Origin: SZUA-37 sp964472525
Lineage (GTDB): Bacteria; Pseudomonadota; Gammaproteobacteria; UBA6429; Thiohalophilaceae
Assembly (NCBI GenBank): GCA_964472525.1
Contig: CAYYLL010000046.1
Coordinates: forward strand, 1 to 16,566
Direction of reading: 5' to 3'
Length of the DNA: 16,566 nt
The position numbers and the translations under genes are program-made. The notes under the pieces are model-generated. The model was given only the letters and a program-made list of their open reading frames with translations, searched no databases and was not told where the DNA came from. Shown here piece by piece: positions 16,153 through 16,566 of the stretch (within the stretch, counting starts at the first letter, position 1; every line of letters begins with the position of its first letter).

Positions 16153-16416
16153 ATGTTAAAAGTCACCTCAAAAGAATTTCAGCGTAATACAGGGCTGTAC
16201 CAGGGTATTGCACTTAACGAGCCCGTCACCATTACCCGCGATGGCCAAGACCAATTAGTTCTCCTTAACACCGAACAGTACAAGCAACTTCGCAAACGTG
16301 CACGTGTTGCACGAAGCATCGATGCATTATCAGAGACTGAAATAAGGCATATTAAATCAGCCACGATGTCTGTAAAACACAACCACCTCAATGCTGAAAT
16401 GGATATACCAAAATAA
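16153..16416 (+). CDS. Phd/YefM-family antitoxin, apparently without adjacent toxin
   Basis: An 87-aa protein with the Phd/YefM pattern: an N-terminal dimerising, DNA-binding fold (VTSKEFQRNTG at 4-14, EPVTITRDGQDQLVLLN at 23-39, EQYKQLRKRA at 41-50) and a charged C-terminal part (55-87) that would wrap the toxin. Such antitoxins neutralise RelE-, Doc- or PIN-type toxins and repress their own promoter. The start is fixed by GGAG and a clear promoter. Toxin genes normally overlap or follow within a few bases, but the next 150 bp have no open frame of note, and the gene is followed by a terminator-like hairpin. It is therefore an orphan antitoxin, has lost its toxin, or acts in trans. Confidence 0.85.
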   Translation: MLKVTSKEFQRNTGLYQGIALNEPVTITRDGQDQLVLLNTEQYKQLRKRARVARSIDALSETEIRHIKSATMSVKHNHLNAEMDIPK

Positions 16417-16457
16417 GTTCATCTACACAGTAACTCAAAATTTATGAACGTTATTTT
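16410..16457 (+). terminator. Terminator-like hairpin after the antitoxin gene
   Basis: AAAATAA-GTTCAT (16410-16422) pairs with ATGAAC (16444-16449) and TTATTTT (16451-16457), with one bulged G and a 21-nt loop; the stem starts within the stop codon region. The AT-rich base gives a T-rich 3' side, so it may end transcription in both directions. The large loop makes it weaker than a standard terminator. Confidence 0.4.
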
Positions 16458-16566
16458 AATCACTATTGCCAGATATTCGTTTTATTTAAATGCGGGTTAA
16501 ATCGAATGATGTGTAATCCCCCCGAAAAATAACAGGCGTTTTAAGTAGAAAATTCTCGTAAACTAA

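Noticed and set aside
16510..16566. Possible insertion-sequence end or integron attC site at the right edge (C run, TAACAGGCG)
   Set aside because: No inverted partner, no transposase in view and no paired attC boxes; not enough sequence to decide.
1..16566. CRISPR array, tRNA or rRNA gene
   Set aside because: No regularly spaced long repeats with unique spacers, no cloverleaf or rRNA signature was found; the 24-bp and 11-bp arrays are too short in unit and spacing for CRISPR.

Overview
The window looks like accessory DNA from an AT-rich gammaproteobacterium. The evidence is low G+C, a class II Fic protein, an IS21-type transposase/helper pair and a Phd/YefM antitoxin. The genus cannot be fixed from the sequence: no rRNA, tRNA or core housekeeping gene was found. 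The content is that of a defence island joined to a mobile-element core.

Region 1 (1-5844, minus strand, very AT-rich) is a candidate anti-phage operon. In transcription order it encodes a 160-aa protein with an N-terminal membrane segment, a 400-aa SIR2-domain protein, a 787-aa protein that looks all-helical and has no recognised enzymatic motif (its start overlaps the preceding stop by 8 bp), and a 459-aa second SIR2-domain protein that ends in a hydrophobic tail. Both SIR2 proteins keep the Asn and His expected of NAD-consuming defence sirtuins. The 400-aa + 787-aa pair resembles a DSR-type defence sirtuin split into two chains. The second SIR2 and the membrane protein are additions I do not recognise from a named system. 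A further minus-strand gene runs off the left edge.

Region 2 (5845-7908) holds a divergent promoter region with four copies of AAGCGAAT(TA) spaced exactly 24 bp apart, a 517-aa fusion of an AbiEi-like winged helix to a class II Fic domain (plus strand), and a small membrane protein (minus strand).

Region 3 (8006-14056, minus strand) is one tightly coupled operon: IS21-type IstA (frameshifted), IstB, a TOPRIM-like/AAA+ ATPase protein and a tyrosine recombinase. Junctions are a 1-bp overlap, a 12-bp gap and a 4-bp overlap. It puts a DDE transposase and a tyrosine recombinase in the same transcript, an unusual mix. The 3' end of the ATPase gene carries a short repeat with an 11-bp period.

Region 4 (14057-16566) has a short plus-strand reading-frame tail followed by a good intrinsic terminator, a small excisionase-like HTH gene (minus), a divergent 320-aa unknown gene (plus), about 450 bp of noncoding DNA rich in inverted repeats, and a Phd/YefM antitoxin with its own promoter but no toxin directly behind it.

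Working model (inference): regions 3 and 4 supply mobility, while regions 1 and 2 are defence or toxin cargo carried beside it.
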